From contig NZ_QLLL01000012.1 in assembly GCF_003259335.1 (NCBI RefSeq), forward strand, positions 62,001 to 126,000: a DNA stretch of 64,000 nt, written 5' to 3'. The stretch is from Chitinophaga skermanii (GTDB lineage: Bacteria > Bacteroidota > Bacteroidia > Chitinophagales > Chitinophagaceae). This document shows, in pieces, positions 26,019-34,674 of the stretch (position 1 is the first letter of the stretch; each line of letters starts with the position of its first letter). Under the pieces are notes generated by a model. The model worked only from the letters and a program-made list of their open reading frames with translations, was not told the origin of the DNA and searched no databases. Position numbers and translations under genes: made by a program.

Positions 26019-27980
26019 TTAATAAGATCGATCTGCTACACGCTTCAAGGTCAAGTTCGTCACCGGTGCTACCACCAATGGGAATTTCTCAATTGTCACA
26101 TAGCTCGAATCTAAACCAAAGCCCCTTTCTTCCGATAACCCAATCTTCTTCAAGATAAAGTACATTCTCATCACCAAACGCTCGTGCAATGGCAAATCAT
26201 TATCGTGTGATAAGAATTTCTCCATTACAATGAAAGAGAAATCACCTACTACATTGTTCTTACTTAACGATTCATACCGGCTGGTAATGTTCACTTCTTT
26301 GTTGCGTACCATGTCTTCTACCACCATGCGGAACATCAGGTTAATCCGCTGTTCCACTCTAAACCCAAGCCTAAATTCTACCCTAATCACCTCGTTCGGG
26401 ATGATCGTTTGTACAGAGTATTCGCTGAGGTAAGGCTCATCTACTACATCTACGTGCACAAACCAATAAATATCAGCGCGTTTAGGCTTCTTATTGAGGA
26501 TGGAATACATGATTTTATGCTCGATTTCCTTCGGGTTATCGGCACTACTCATGTAAATCAAGTGCGTAGCATATTTAGGAATCATGGTATCGTTACTGAG
26601 CTCCTGTAAAATCGGCAGGTAATCCTCCAATTTCACAAACTCTACATAACGGTTCTTAATCTTACGACTCTTGAACCATACGAACATCACGAGGAATAAT
26701 CCGCCGGCAACAATTACCGTTACGTAACCACCGTGCATGAATTTCACGAGGTTCGCGAATAAGAACGAGAATTCTATCGTGAGATAGACGGCTAGGTACA
26801 GCCATATCCACATGAGTTTGACTCGCCGGGTATATAAATAGAAGGCAAACAGGCAGGAAGTCATGAGCATACAAATTGTAATCGACAACCCGTACGCGGC
26901 TTCCATTCTGCCCGATTCTTGGAAAATAAGTACAATAGCCACACAACCCACATACAACATAATATTGATGCCCGGGATGAATAATTGGCCCCTTAATTCA
27001 GTGGGATAATTGATTTTCAACTTCGGCCATAGGTTCAAGCGCATCGCCTCTGAAATGAGGGTAAATGAGCCGGAAATCAATGCTTGGCTGGCAATTACGG
27101 AGGCTATTGTAGCAATAATAACCCCAAAAATCACAAACCACTCGGGCATGATCATAAAGAACGGGTTGGCGTCTTTATCCAACATCGTTCCACGCTTAGA
27201 TAACAACCAAGCGCCCTGACCTAAGTAGTTCAAAATCAATGCTGCTTTCACAAACATCCAAGATACGCGGATATTACCACGTCCGCAGTGCCCTAAATCC
27301 GAATAAAGTGCCTCAGCACCCGTCGTACAAAGGAACACGGCACCTAGGATAATGAAGGCATCCTTTTCACTGGTTAATAATTGGATCGCGTAATACGGGT
27401 TAAAAGCCTTTAAAACCGATAAATCGTCGGCAATATGGCTAACCCCTAAAATGGCCAACATGGAGAACCAGATGAACATAATAGGCCCAAACATACGCCC
27501 GATACTATGCGTACCGAATTGCTGCATGAAGAACAACAAGGTGATAATAGCCAATACAATTTTCACAATCGTATCCTGGCCTAAATCTTTTAATACAGGT
27601 AAGGTACGTAAACCCTCGATCGCGGAACTTACGGTAATAGGTGGGGTAATGATACCATCGGCTAAAAGCGCGGCACCACCAATCATCCCGAAAATAACGG
27701 TCCACTTTGCGTGCCGCCTAACGAGTGCATATAATGAGAAAATGCCCCCTTCACCTTTATTATCGGCTTTAAGGGTAAGAATAACATATTTAACGGTTGT
27801 TTGGAGCGTTAGTGTCCAGATAACGCACGATATACCACCGATCACCAGCATTTCGTCGATATAATTTCGACCGATAATGGCTTTAAAAACGTACAGAGGA
27901 GAAGTACCGATATCGCCATAGATGATACCTAGTGCGATAATAAGCCCGGCGGCGGATACTTTATTGAAGTTTTTTCCCAC
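26019..27980 (-). CDS. kup: low-affinity potassium transport protein Kup
   Basis: A K+/H+ symporter of the KUP/HAK/KT family. The N-terminus GLIIALGIIYGDIGTSPLYVFK (about 13-34, described here by its conserved GDIGTSPLY core) is diagnostic. About twelve membrane helices extend to residue 430, including TTGAEALYSDLGHCG near 218. A cytoplasmic C-terminal domain completes the 653 aa. It is a monocistronic gene with its own promoter (28013-28042) and terminator. Confidence 0.96.
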   Translation of the reverse strand: MGKNFNKVSAAGLIIALGIIYGDIGTSPLYVFKAIIGRNYIDEMLVIGGISCVIWTLTLQTTVKYVILTLKADNKGEGGIFSLYALVRRHAKWTVIFGMIGGAALLADGIITPPITVSSAIEGLRTLPVLKDLGQDTIVKIVLAIITLLFFMQQFGTHSIGRMFGPIMFIWFSMLAILGVSHIADDLSVLKAFNPYYAIQLLTSEKDAFIILGAVFLCTTGAEALYSDLGHCGRGNIRVSWMFVKAALILNYLGQGAWLLSKRGTMLDKDANPFFMIMPEWFVIFGVIIATIASVIASQALISGSFTLISEAMRLNLWPKLKINYPTELRGQLFIPGINIMLYVGCVAIVLIFQESGRMEAAYGLSITICMLMTSCLFAFYLYTRRVKLMWIWLYLAVYLTIEFSFLFANLVKFMHGGYVTVIVAGGLFLVMFVWFKSRKIKNRYVEFVKLEDYLPILQELSNDTMIPKYATHLIYMSSADNPKEIEHKIMYSILNKKPKRADIYWFVHVDVVDEPYLSEYSVQTIIPNEVIRVEFRLGFRVEQRINLMFRMVVEDMVRNKEVNITSRYESLSKNNVVGDFSFIVMEKFLSHDNDLPLHERLVMRMYFILKKIGLSEERGFGLDSSYVTIEKFPLVVAPVTNLTLKRVADRSY

Positions 27981-28012
27981 GCTAAAAACTATAAATGATA
28001 TAAAAGGCAGAT

Positions 28013-28042
28013 CAAATTTAGGAGGAATATTTGAAATAGCAA
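28013..28042 (-). promoter_or_regulatory. kup promoter, Bacteroidota type
   Basis: On the minus strand TTG (28042-28040), 19 bp spacer, TAAATTTG (28020-28013). This matches the -33/-7 consensus TTG-N19-TAnnTTTG exactly and lies 33 bp before the kup ATG. Confidence 0.75.
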
Positions 28043-28150
28043 CGAATAACCTCTTGCTGCCAGGCGGTTGGCCAAAGCGTCGAGTTTGGTCGGGAAACCG
28101 GGAGGTAACGAGTTATAGGCTGATATTGGAAATAAACTTTGGGCCAAAAA

Positions 28151-28179
28151 AAACCTCCCGTAGTGTATACGGGAGGTTT
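28151..28179 (-). terminator. terminator of the ompA-family gene
   Basis: A perfect 12-bp stem (28151-28162 with 28168-28179, 5-base loop), followed on the minus strand by eight T residues in the region 28153-28146. It is placed 33 bp after the OmpA stop. Confidence 0.88.
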
Positions 28180-28211
28180 TCAATTTATTTAACCAAACGA
28201 GGTGGTAAGTA

Positions 28212-29759
28212 TTAGTTAGCAGGAGCTAAATCAACTGTACCAGCGTCGCCAGGAGTGTTTTGTTTGATGAAGCGACCGCGATCGATACCTTGTTTTTCAG
28301 CTAAGTAATCGATAACTGCATCAACTCTTCTTGAAGATAAGTCAACACCACCTTTTTTAGCTTTAGCACCAGCGTGGCCAGTTACTAAAACGTTACAAGC
28401 TGGGTTAGAACGTAAAGAAGCTGCTACGCTAGCTAAAATAGCTTCGTTATCAGAAGATACTTTAGTAGAAGAACCTTTGAAAGAAACAGAAGGCAATACT
28501 AATGTAGAACAATCAGTAGCTTTAACTCTGTCTTTGCAGCATTCTGGATCTGGGCATTTACCAACACCGTCAGCATCTACTGGGAAGCAGTATGTAGGTG
28601 TGATCAATTGCTTGTCTTTGTAGTCAGGTACACCGTCACCATCAGTATCACGAGCAACACCGTTTACGTCAACTGGAGCACCAGCTGGTGTGTTTGGTTC
28701 GCGATCGAATTGGTCAGTAACACCATCACCATCAGAATCAGGTAATACTGGAGTAGGAAGTTTCATACGACGTGGGCTGTTAAGCTCGTTGTATGCGAAA
28801 TCCATTGGGTTAACCCACCAAAGTGGTTCAACGCGTTTGTTAGCATTACCTAAGTTGAAGTTGAAACGAACGTTAGTGTAGTACATGAAGTCTTTGCTAC
28901 CGTCGTAAGCACCTGCAGTGTAACCGTCCAAATAATCGTCAAATGGTAAAGTTAATTTCTCTTCAATAGCGATATTGAAGCGTTTAGAAACTTTGAAACC
29001 GATACCAGTACCTACGTTCAAAGCATGACGAAGTAATTGGTTGTCGTCTTTACGACCGATTTGAGTTCTGTTACCTTGAGATGGAGCGTTTTGCTCGTAT
29101 TTTTTATCTTGAAGATTTTTCAATGCATCCAAGATGTCTTTTCTCTTACCAGTGAAGCTGATACCAGAGTAGTCATAACCAGCACCGCTACCGTTTAACG
29201 CATCAACGTCAACGTCAGCTAATAACAAGCTATAACCAGCCAATACGTACCAGTTAACTTTTGGTTGAGATTTATAGAACATGATATTGCTCAAAGAAGC
29301 GATCATATCCAAAGAAACTTGGTGTGAAGCAGTTTTGTAGTTAGGAACGATTCTACCACCGTTCAACGCTGCTGTTTGAGCCCAAGGGTTACCATTCGCG
29401 ATAATAGTCGGTTTCAAAGAATAGTCCTGACCATAAGCGTAAGAACCAGTGTACTCAGCTCTCAAAGAGAAAGTGTGGCCTAAAGCTTTTCTTAAAGAAA
29501 CACCACCACCAAAACCTGGTTTACCGTGTACATCACCTTTGATCATCATAAGACCACCGTGAAGACCGAGTTCCCACATGTCTCTTGGCTTAGCTGGGTA
29601 ATCAGATTGGTTGTTCTTGAAGCTGTTAAATTGCGCCATTCTTGATGCTGGAACTTTAGAAGAATCTAGGGCATCATATGAGGGCTTAACTTGCGCAAAA
29701 CCAGTAGATGCTAGTAGACTCATAGCACCTGCCAGTAGTAAGTACTTTTTGCTTGCCAT
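28212..29759 (-). CDS. OmpA-family outer membrane protein with Asp-rich repeats
   Basis: A 515-aa exported protein with a signal peptide ending near residue 22 (STGFAQ). An N-terminal beta-barrel-like region (about 60-320) is followed by calcium-binding thrombospondin-3-like repeats DSDGDGVTDQFD and DTDGDGVPDYKD (about 343-380). A Cys-rich linker follows (CFPVDADGVGKCPDPECC). The OmpA C-terminal peptidoglycan-binding domain ends it (about 400-505), with VLVTGHAGAK and LSSRRVDAVIDYL. It likely ties the outer membrane to peptidoglycan. Perfect consensus promoter, strong terminator and uniform codon choice point to high expression. Which barrel activity it has is not readable. Confidence 0.9.
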   Translation of the reverse strand: MASKKYLLLAGAMSLLASTGFAQVKPSYDALDSSKVPASRMAQFNSFKNNQSDYPAKPRDMWELGLHGGLMMIKGDVHGKPGFGGGVSLRKALGHTFSLRAEYTGSYAYGQDYSLKPTIIANGNPWAQTAALNGGRIVPNYKTASHQVSLDMIASLSNIMFYKSQPKVNWYVLAGYSLLLADVDVDALNGSGAGYDYSGISFTGKRKDILDALKNLQDKKYEQNAPSQGNRTQIGRKDDNQLLRHALNVGTGIGFKVSKRFNIAIEEKLTLPFDDYLDGYTAGAYDGSKDFMYYTNVRFNFNLGNANKRVEPLWWVNPMDFAYNELNSPRRMKLPTPVLPDSDGDGVTDQFDREPNTPAGAPVDVNGVARDTDGDGVPDYKDKQLITPTYCFPVDADGVGKCPDPECCKDRVKATDCSTLVLPSVSFKGSSTKVSSDNEAILASVAASLRSNPACNVLVTGHAGAKAKKGGVDLSSRRVDAVIDYLAEKQGIDRGRFIKQNTPGDAGTVDLAPAN

Positions 29760-29817
29760 AATTGTTTTTTTATTTAAAAACTGTTAAAAATTTACTATTA
29801 ACTCGTTTTTTACCAAG

Positions 29818-29848
29818 CAAAGGTAAAAAGCAATAATGAATATACAAA
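29818..29848 (-). promoter_or_regulatory. promoter of the ompA-family gene
   Basis: The minus strand reads TTTG (29848-29845), 19 bp, TACCTTTG (29825-29818), a perfect match to the Bacteroidota consensus. The ATG is at 29759, giving a leader of about 50 nt that is A/T-rich. Confidence 0.8.
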
Positions 29849-30020
29849 TTTTTCTTACGATTTTATTTTCATTGATAAGTGCTTCAAAACTAAAGCGTAT
29901 ACAAAAGCTTCTATATTTGATAGCATTCCCAATTTTAACAGAATATATACAAATTCGGGGCCAAATTGTTAAAATCTAGTTTTTTAGTTTAGCTTAGCAA
30001 TCCTTTTGCATTTATAACCA

Positions 30021-30986
30021 ATGGATGAAATTAAACAACTGATCAGTAAGGAATTGCGGGATTTTGAATTCAAATTTGCCGACGCAGTGAAAAGTCATGT
30101 ACCCCTGCTCGACAGGATCATGCATTATATCGTGAAGAGAAAAGGCAAGCAAATTCGCCCCATGTTCGTCATCCTTTCTGCTAAGTTGTTTGCTCCTACT
30201 ATAGAAGAAGGTACCTACCGCGCCGCCGCCCTCGTAGAACTTTTACACACCGCTACCCTAGTGCACGACGATGTAGTGGATGATGCCTACGAACGCCGTG
30301 GCTTTTTCTCTATCAATGCCCTCTGGAAAAATAAAATCGCCGTACTCGTAGGCGATTACCTCCTTTCCAAAGGCCTCCTCCTCTCCCTTAACAATAAAGA
30401 TTTCCGCACCCTGCAAATTCTCGCGGAAGCTGTAAAGGAAATGAGTGAAGGGGAACTCCTCCAAATAGAAAAAACCCGGAAACTCGATATTAAAGAAGAT
30501 ATATACTTCGAAATCATCCGCCGCAAAACCGCCTCCCTACTCGCCGCCGCATGTGCAGCCGGCGCTTGGAGCGTTACCGGCAACGATGATACCACCCAAC
30601 TCATGCAAAAATTCGGGGAAAAAGTAGGGATCGCCTTCCAAATCAAAGACGACCTCTTCGATTATGGCACCGCCAATGTGGGCAAACCTACCGGTATCGA
30701 TATCCGCGAGAAAAAAATGACCTTACCTCTTATCTATACTTTACAACACGCACCTGTAGATACACGCAAACGAATTATCAACATCGTTAAAAACCACAAT
30801 ACCGATAAAGATAAAGTCGCCGAAGTGATCGACATCGTGCAGAAAAGTGGCGGTATTCAATATGCCAAAGAAAAAATGATACAATACCGCGATGAAGCGC
30901 TGGAAATTCTACACCAGTTTCCCGCCAACGATATTCGAAATGGGCTGGAAACGCTCGTGCGGTACACTACCGATCGCACGTTTTAA
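30021..30986 (+). CDS. polyprenyl synthetase family protein (long-chain trans-isoprenyl diphosphate synthase)
   Basis: A 321-aa head-to-tail prenyl synthase that makes the isoprenoid chain for menaquinone or a related lipid. The first Asp-rich motif is DDVVD (83-87) followed by ERRG, and the second is DDLFD (210-214). The residues before the first motif (VELLHTATLVH) are small, as in long-chain (octaprenyl/heptaprenyl) synthases. Chain length cannot be proven. It is separated by 15 bp from recJ and divergent from ompA. Confidence 0.9.
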   Translation: MDEIKQLISKELRDFEFKFADAVKSHVPLLDRIMHYIVKRKGKQIRPMFVILSAKLFAPTIEEGTYRAAALVELLHTATLVHDDVVDDAYERRGFFSINALWKNKIAVLVGDYLLSKGLLLSLNNKDFRTLQILAEAVKEMSEGELLQIEKTRKLDIKEDIYFEIIRRKTASLLAAACAAGAWSVTGNDDTTQLMQKFGEKVGIAFQIKDDLFDYGTANVGKPTGIDIREKKMTLPLIYTLQHAPVDTRKRIINIVKNHNTDKDKVAEVIDIVQKSGGIQYAKEKMIQYRDEALEILHQFPANDIRNGLETLVRYTTDRTF

Positions 30987-31001
30987 CACGTATGCTCTCT
31001 A

Positions 31002-32711
31002 ATGGATAAACGCTGGACAGTAAAAAAATATCAACCTTCCGTAGAGCAGCGCTTGCAACAAGCTATTCATCTACATCCACTGTTATGCCGGTTACTGGTG
31101 CAACGGGGCATTACCCGTGCAGAAGATGTTAAACACTTTTTTCATCCATCCCTACAAGATTTACACGACCCATGGCTAATGAAAGACATGGGAAAAGCTA
31201 TCTCCCGCATCGAAGAGGCTTTCTTTAAAGGTGAAAAAATACTCGTTTACGGCGACTATGATGTAGATGGTACCACGGCTGTAGCAACCGTCTTCTCTTT
31301 CTTATCAACACTCTACAAACAAATCGAATTCTATGTTCCCCACCGCTACCGCGAAGGGTATGGCATTTCTCAACAAGGGATCGAATACGCACGCGATAAC
31401 GACTTTAACCTCGTCATCGCCCTCGATTGCGGCATCAAATCCGCCAGCCTCATTGCAGAAGCTAAAACATACAATATCGATTTTATAATTTGTGATCACC
31501 ACCTGCCCGATGATGTTTTACCCCCGGCTGTGGCTATTCTCAACCCCAAACAGCACGATTGCCCATACCCCTACAAAGAACTTAGTGGCTGTGGCATCGG
31601 CTTCAAACTCATCTGCGCCCTCGCTCAAAAACGAGGTATCGCCATGGAAACAGTTTACCCGTATCTCGACCTCGTTGCCACCAGCATCGCGGCAGATATC
31701 GTTCCAATGAGCGGGGAAAATAGAATTATGACCTACTACGGCTTGGAACAAGTAAACGCCCACCCGAACCCAGGTATTAAGGCACTGATCGAATTAAGTA
31801 AACTCAAAGAAAAACTCACCACCAGCAACCTCGTCTTCGTTATTGCCCCACGCGTAAATGCCGCCGGCAGAATGGACGATGCCCGTAAAGCTGTGCAGCT
31901 TTTCCTCGAGAAAGACCTTGATACGGCTATTCAATACGCACAAAAACTAACAGAAGATAATTCAGGTCGGAAAGAAATCGACCTTACAATTACCAATGAA
32001 GCCATCGATATCATTAAAAACGACCATGCCGGGCTGGAAAAGAAAACAACTGTTCTCTTCCAACCTCACTGGCATAAAGGTGTAGTAGGTATCGTAGCCT
32101 CCCGGTTAATCGATAAACATTACTACAGGCCTACCGTTATCCTCACACAATCAAACGATAAAGTGGCCGGATCTGCGCGTAGCGTTATGGGCTTTAATGT
32201 ATACGAAGCTATTCACCAATGCCGGGATTTACTCGAAAACTATGGTGGACACTTCTATGCTGCGGGTATGACCATGAAACCCGAAAACGTAGAAGCTTTC
32301 AAAGAGAAGTTCGAGCTCATCGTAGCCAATACCATCGGCCCCGATATGCTTACACCGCAAATTATTATCGATACCGAAATTCATCTCAACGACATTACCC
32401 CCGCTTTCTTCAAAAAGCTAAAACAATTCGAACCACTTGGTCCCGATAACCTCCGCCCCGTTTTCGTGGCTAAAAATGTGGTTGATACAGGTTACTCAAG
32501 GATTGTAAAAGATGAACATTTGAAACTTTCCGTGAAACAAGACAATTCCAATATCTTTAGCGGCATCGGCTTTTTCATGAAAGACAAATACGCCATTATC
32601 AGTAATCAACAACCTTTCGATATTGCTTTTACGGTAGATGAAAATGAATGGAACGGTACTGTTAGCCTTCAATTAAAAGTGGTAGACATCCGCCCGCACC
32701 AGGCTTCTTAA
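31002..32711 (+). CDS. recJ: single-stranded-DNA-specific exonuclease RecJ
   Basis: A DHH-family 5'-3' ssDNA exonuclease for recombination and mismatch/base-excision repair. YGDYDVDG at residues 83-90 and CDHHLPD around 164-170 carry the metal ligands, with LDCGIKS near 141. The DHHA1-type domain with HWHKGVVGIVASRL (around 348) and GGHFYAAGMTM, and the C-terminal OB-like domain, are present. Length 569 aa is usual. Confidence 0.96.
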   Translation: MDKRWTVKKYQPSVEQRLQQAIHLHPLLCRLLVQRGITRAEDVKHFFHPSLQDLHDPWLMKDMGKAISRIEEAFFKGEKILVYGDYDVDGTTAVATVFSFLSTLYKQIEFYVPHRYREGYGISQQGIEYARDNDFNLVIALDCGIKSASLIAEAKTYNIDFIICDHHLPDDVLPPAVAILNPKQHDCPYPYKELSGCGIGFKLICALAQKRGIAMETVYPYLDLVATSIAADIVPMSGENRIMTYYGLEQVNAHPNPGIKALIELSKLKEKLTTSNLVFVIAPRVNAAGRMDDARKAVQLFLEKDLDTAIQYAQKLTEDNSGRKEIDLTITNEAIDIIKNDHAGLEKKTTVLFQPHWHKGVVGIVASRLIDKHYYRPTVILTQSNDKVAGSARSVMGFNVYEAIHQCRDLLENYGGHFYAAGMTMKPENVEAFKEKFELIVANTIGPDMLTPQIIIDTEIHLNDITPAFFKKLKQFEPLGPDNLRPVFVAKNVVDTGYSRIVKDEHLKLSVKQDNSNIFSGIGFFMKDKYAIISNQQPFDIAFTVDENEWNGTVSLQLKVVDIRPHQAS

Positions 32712-32733
32712 AGGAGAGAAAAAGTATCAACAT

Positions 32734-32767
32734 AAAAAAAGGGAAGAAATATTTTCTTCCCTTTTTT
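32734..32767. terminator. bidirectional terminator between recJ and the esterase gene
   Basis: GGGAAGAAA (32741-32749) pairs with TTTCTTCCC (32753-32761), extended by an A-run on the left and a T-run on the right. The structure serves recJ (plus) and the convergent gene ending at 32771. Confidence 0.85.
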
Positions 32768-32770
32768 GTT

Positions 32771-33529
32771 TTATTGTTGTTCTAAGAACCATTCAAATAA
32801 TTTGGATTCATAATATGCATACCCCCATGCATCGTGGCCACCCGTGGCCGATTCAGTATAAATTACTTTTTCGTTTCCACAACTTCTAACGGCGTTTACC
32901 AAGGTGCGCGACGCACTTACAGGTATTGTATCATCATCGGCATTATGAAATGCCCAAATCGCCACGTTCCTTAAACCACATGGGTTTACCGGCTTTCCAT
33001 ATCCACAAATTGGTGCAATTGCCGTAAACTTCTCGGGGTTACTCATCGCCCATTTCCAAGTACCATTGCCCCCCATGCTTAACCCCGTTAAGTAAATACG
33101 CGAAGTATCTACCGGGTACTTCTCCATCACTTCTTTATACAAAGCATTCAAACTTTCCACATCCCACGTTTTCGTTGTGCCCTTACATTGCGGTGCTATC
33201 ACGATAAACGGGAACTGTGGCCTACCTTTCAACATATGCGGGATACCCATGTTTTGCACCAACGATATGTTATCGCCTCGTTCGCCTTTTCCATGTAAGA
33301 AAAACAATACCGGCCATTTGTCTACGTTGCCTTTACGCTTGAACTTTGTACTGGGCATAAACACCATGTACTGATCCACGTAAGCACCTGGCCTTTCAAT
33401 CTTCTTCACGGTAAAACCAGCTGCAGGTAATTCATCGGTTATTGGAATATCAGCAGCCGTTGTATCGGCAGCTAATACCCGCAAGTTGAGCAATAAGAAA
33501 GCTGCTAGGAGCAATTGTTTGAAGGGCAT
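32771..33529 (-). CDS. secreted alpha/beta hydrolase (predicted esterase/peptidase, COG4099-like)
   Basis: A 252-aa exported hydrolase with a signal peptide ending near residue 20 (RVLA-AD). The alpha/beta-hydrolase triad is visible: nucleophile Ser151 in GLSMGG, an Asp in HNADDDTIPV (about 198-200) and His232 in GGHDAW. LFFLHGKGERGDN near residue 76 forms the oxyanion-loop region. Proteins of this type are annotated as phospholipase/carboxylesterase, dienelactone hydrolase-like or predicted peptidase; the natural substrate is unknown. It is a close paralog of the next gene upstream (33592-34425), 62 bp away on the same strand. Confidence 0.8.
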   Translation of the reverse strand: MPFKQLLLAAFLLLNLRVLAADTTAADIPITDELPAAGFTVKKIERPGAYVDQYMVFMPSTKFKRKGNVDKWPVLFFLHGKGERGDNISLVQNMGIPHMLKGRPQFPFIVIAPQCKGTTKTWDVESLNALYKEVMEKYPVDTSRIYLTGLSMGGNGTWKWAMSNPEKFTAIAPICGYGKPVNPCGLRNVAIWAFHNADDDTIPVSASRTLVNAVRSCGNEKVIYTESATGGHDAWGYAYYESKLFEWFLEQQ

Positions 33530-33591
33530 AGGAAAATTTTTCTGTTATTCTAAAAATCAATCTAACGGTAATGTCTAAACGATGATGCTAA

Positions 33592-34425
33592 TTATAAATG
33601 TTGTTGGTTTAACCATTCGTATAAAGCAGCACTATTGTAGGCTTTGGTCCATGCGTCATGACCACCAGTTGTGTTCTCCGTATACTTGATAATCGTATTT
33701 CCACAATCTTTCACCGCTTTCACCATCGTACGCGATTCGTTCACGTTTACAGTGGGATCATCGGCATTATGGAAAACCCAAATAGGCTTACTTTTCAATG
33801 GACACGCTTTATTCGGCGTACCGCCCCCACAAATAGGCACAATAGCTGCAAACTTGCCCGGGTCTTTCTGCGCCCAATCCCATACACCGTAACCACCCAT
33901 GCTTAAACCGGTTAAATAAACGCGCGATGAATCAACATTGTATTGCGACATAATTTGATCGTACAACACTCTTAAACTTGGCACATCCCACCATGTATTG
34001 TCTTTACATTGTGGCGCTACCACTATATACCCAAAGTCGGCATTCTTCGCGGCGTATTGAGGCACCGGCGTGTTTTTAATGATGTTGATGTTACTACCAC
34101 GTTCACCAATACCATGCAAGGCGATAATCACCGGCCAACGTTTCGTTTTTTGCGTGTTGTAATTCTTTGGCAGGAATAGTACAAATTGGTTCAATCCACT
34201 ACCGGCATTTACAACCTGTTGAGTAGTAATACCCAACGTACGCACAGTAGTATCTTTCGGGGGATTGCTGTTTCCTCCACCCCCGTTGTTAACAGTCGTA
34301 TCTGTTTTAGGAGGGTTCCCTTCATCAATAATAGTGGATGTTTCACTTTTCCCGCAACTAACCAGTAAGGTAAAAGCAGCAGCACAGGCCATAATAAAGC
34401 TGGTAAAACGCGCATATCTACGCAT
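33592..34425 (-). CDS. lipoprotein alpha/beta hydrolase, paralog of the neighbouring esterase
   Basis: A 277-aa hydrolase anchored as a lipoprotein: MRRYARFTSFIMAC... ends in LLVSC with Cys24 as lipidation site. A Gly/Asn/Pro/Thr linker (about 30-60) joins the anchor to a catalytic domain with IALHGIGERGSN, GLSMGGYGVWDW (Ser), HNADDPTVNV (Asp) and GGHDAW (His). Start chosen at ATG 34425; the upstream Met at 34461 would add 12 residues before the signal. Compared with its paralog it swaps a cleaved signal for a lipid anchor, so the pair probably acts in different places (inference). Confidence 0.8.
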   Translation of the reverse strand: MRRYARFTSFIMACAAAFTLLVSCGKSETSTIIDEGNPPKTDTTVNNGGGGNSNPPKDTTVRTLGITTQQVVNAGSGLNQFVLFLPKNYNTQKTKRWPVIIALHGIGERGSNINIIKNTPVPQYAAKNADFGYIVVAPQCKDNTWWDVPSLRVLYDQIMSQYNVDSSRVYLTGLSMGGYGVWDWAQKDPGKFAAIVPICGGGTPNKACPLKSKPIWVFHNADDPTVNVNESRTMVKAVKDCGNTIIKYTENTTGGHDAWTKAYNSAALYEWLNQQHL

Positions 34426-34630
34426 TTGCGAGGTGGCTAAAAACATAAGTCGGCAATTCAATTATATGGTTAAAAATAATAAACTACGGTGCATTTCATA
34501 CGCTCCCGTCTATAATTTTTTGAACAAATAAAATGCCGCTAATGCACGTCAATATTGCGTTTCAGCGTAAACGATTGATAATGTATTTATATATATTTTA
34601 ATCGCATGTATAAAGTTTATAAATGAAAAA

Positions 34631-34650
34631 AGGTCGTCATACGACGACCT
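34631..34650 (-). terminator. terminator of htpG
   Basis: An 8-bp perfect stem AGGTCGTC / GACGACCT with a 4-base loop, followed on the minus strand by a run of T residues. It lies 24 bp after the htpG stop. Confidence 0.85.
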
Positions 34651-34674
34651 TCTCCCAATGCTATAAAAAGAGGG

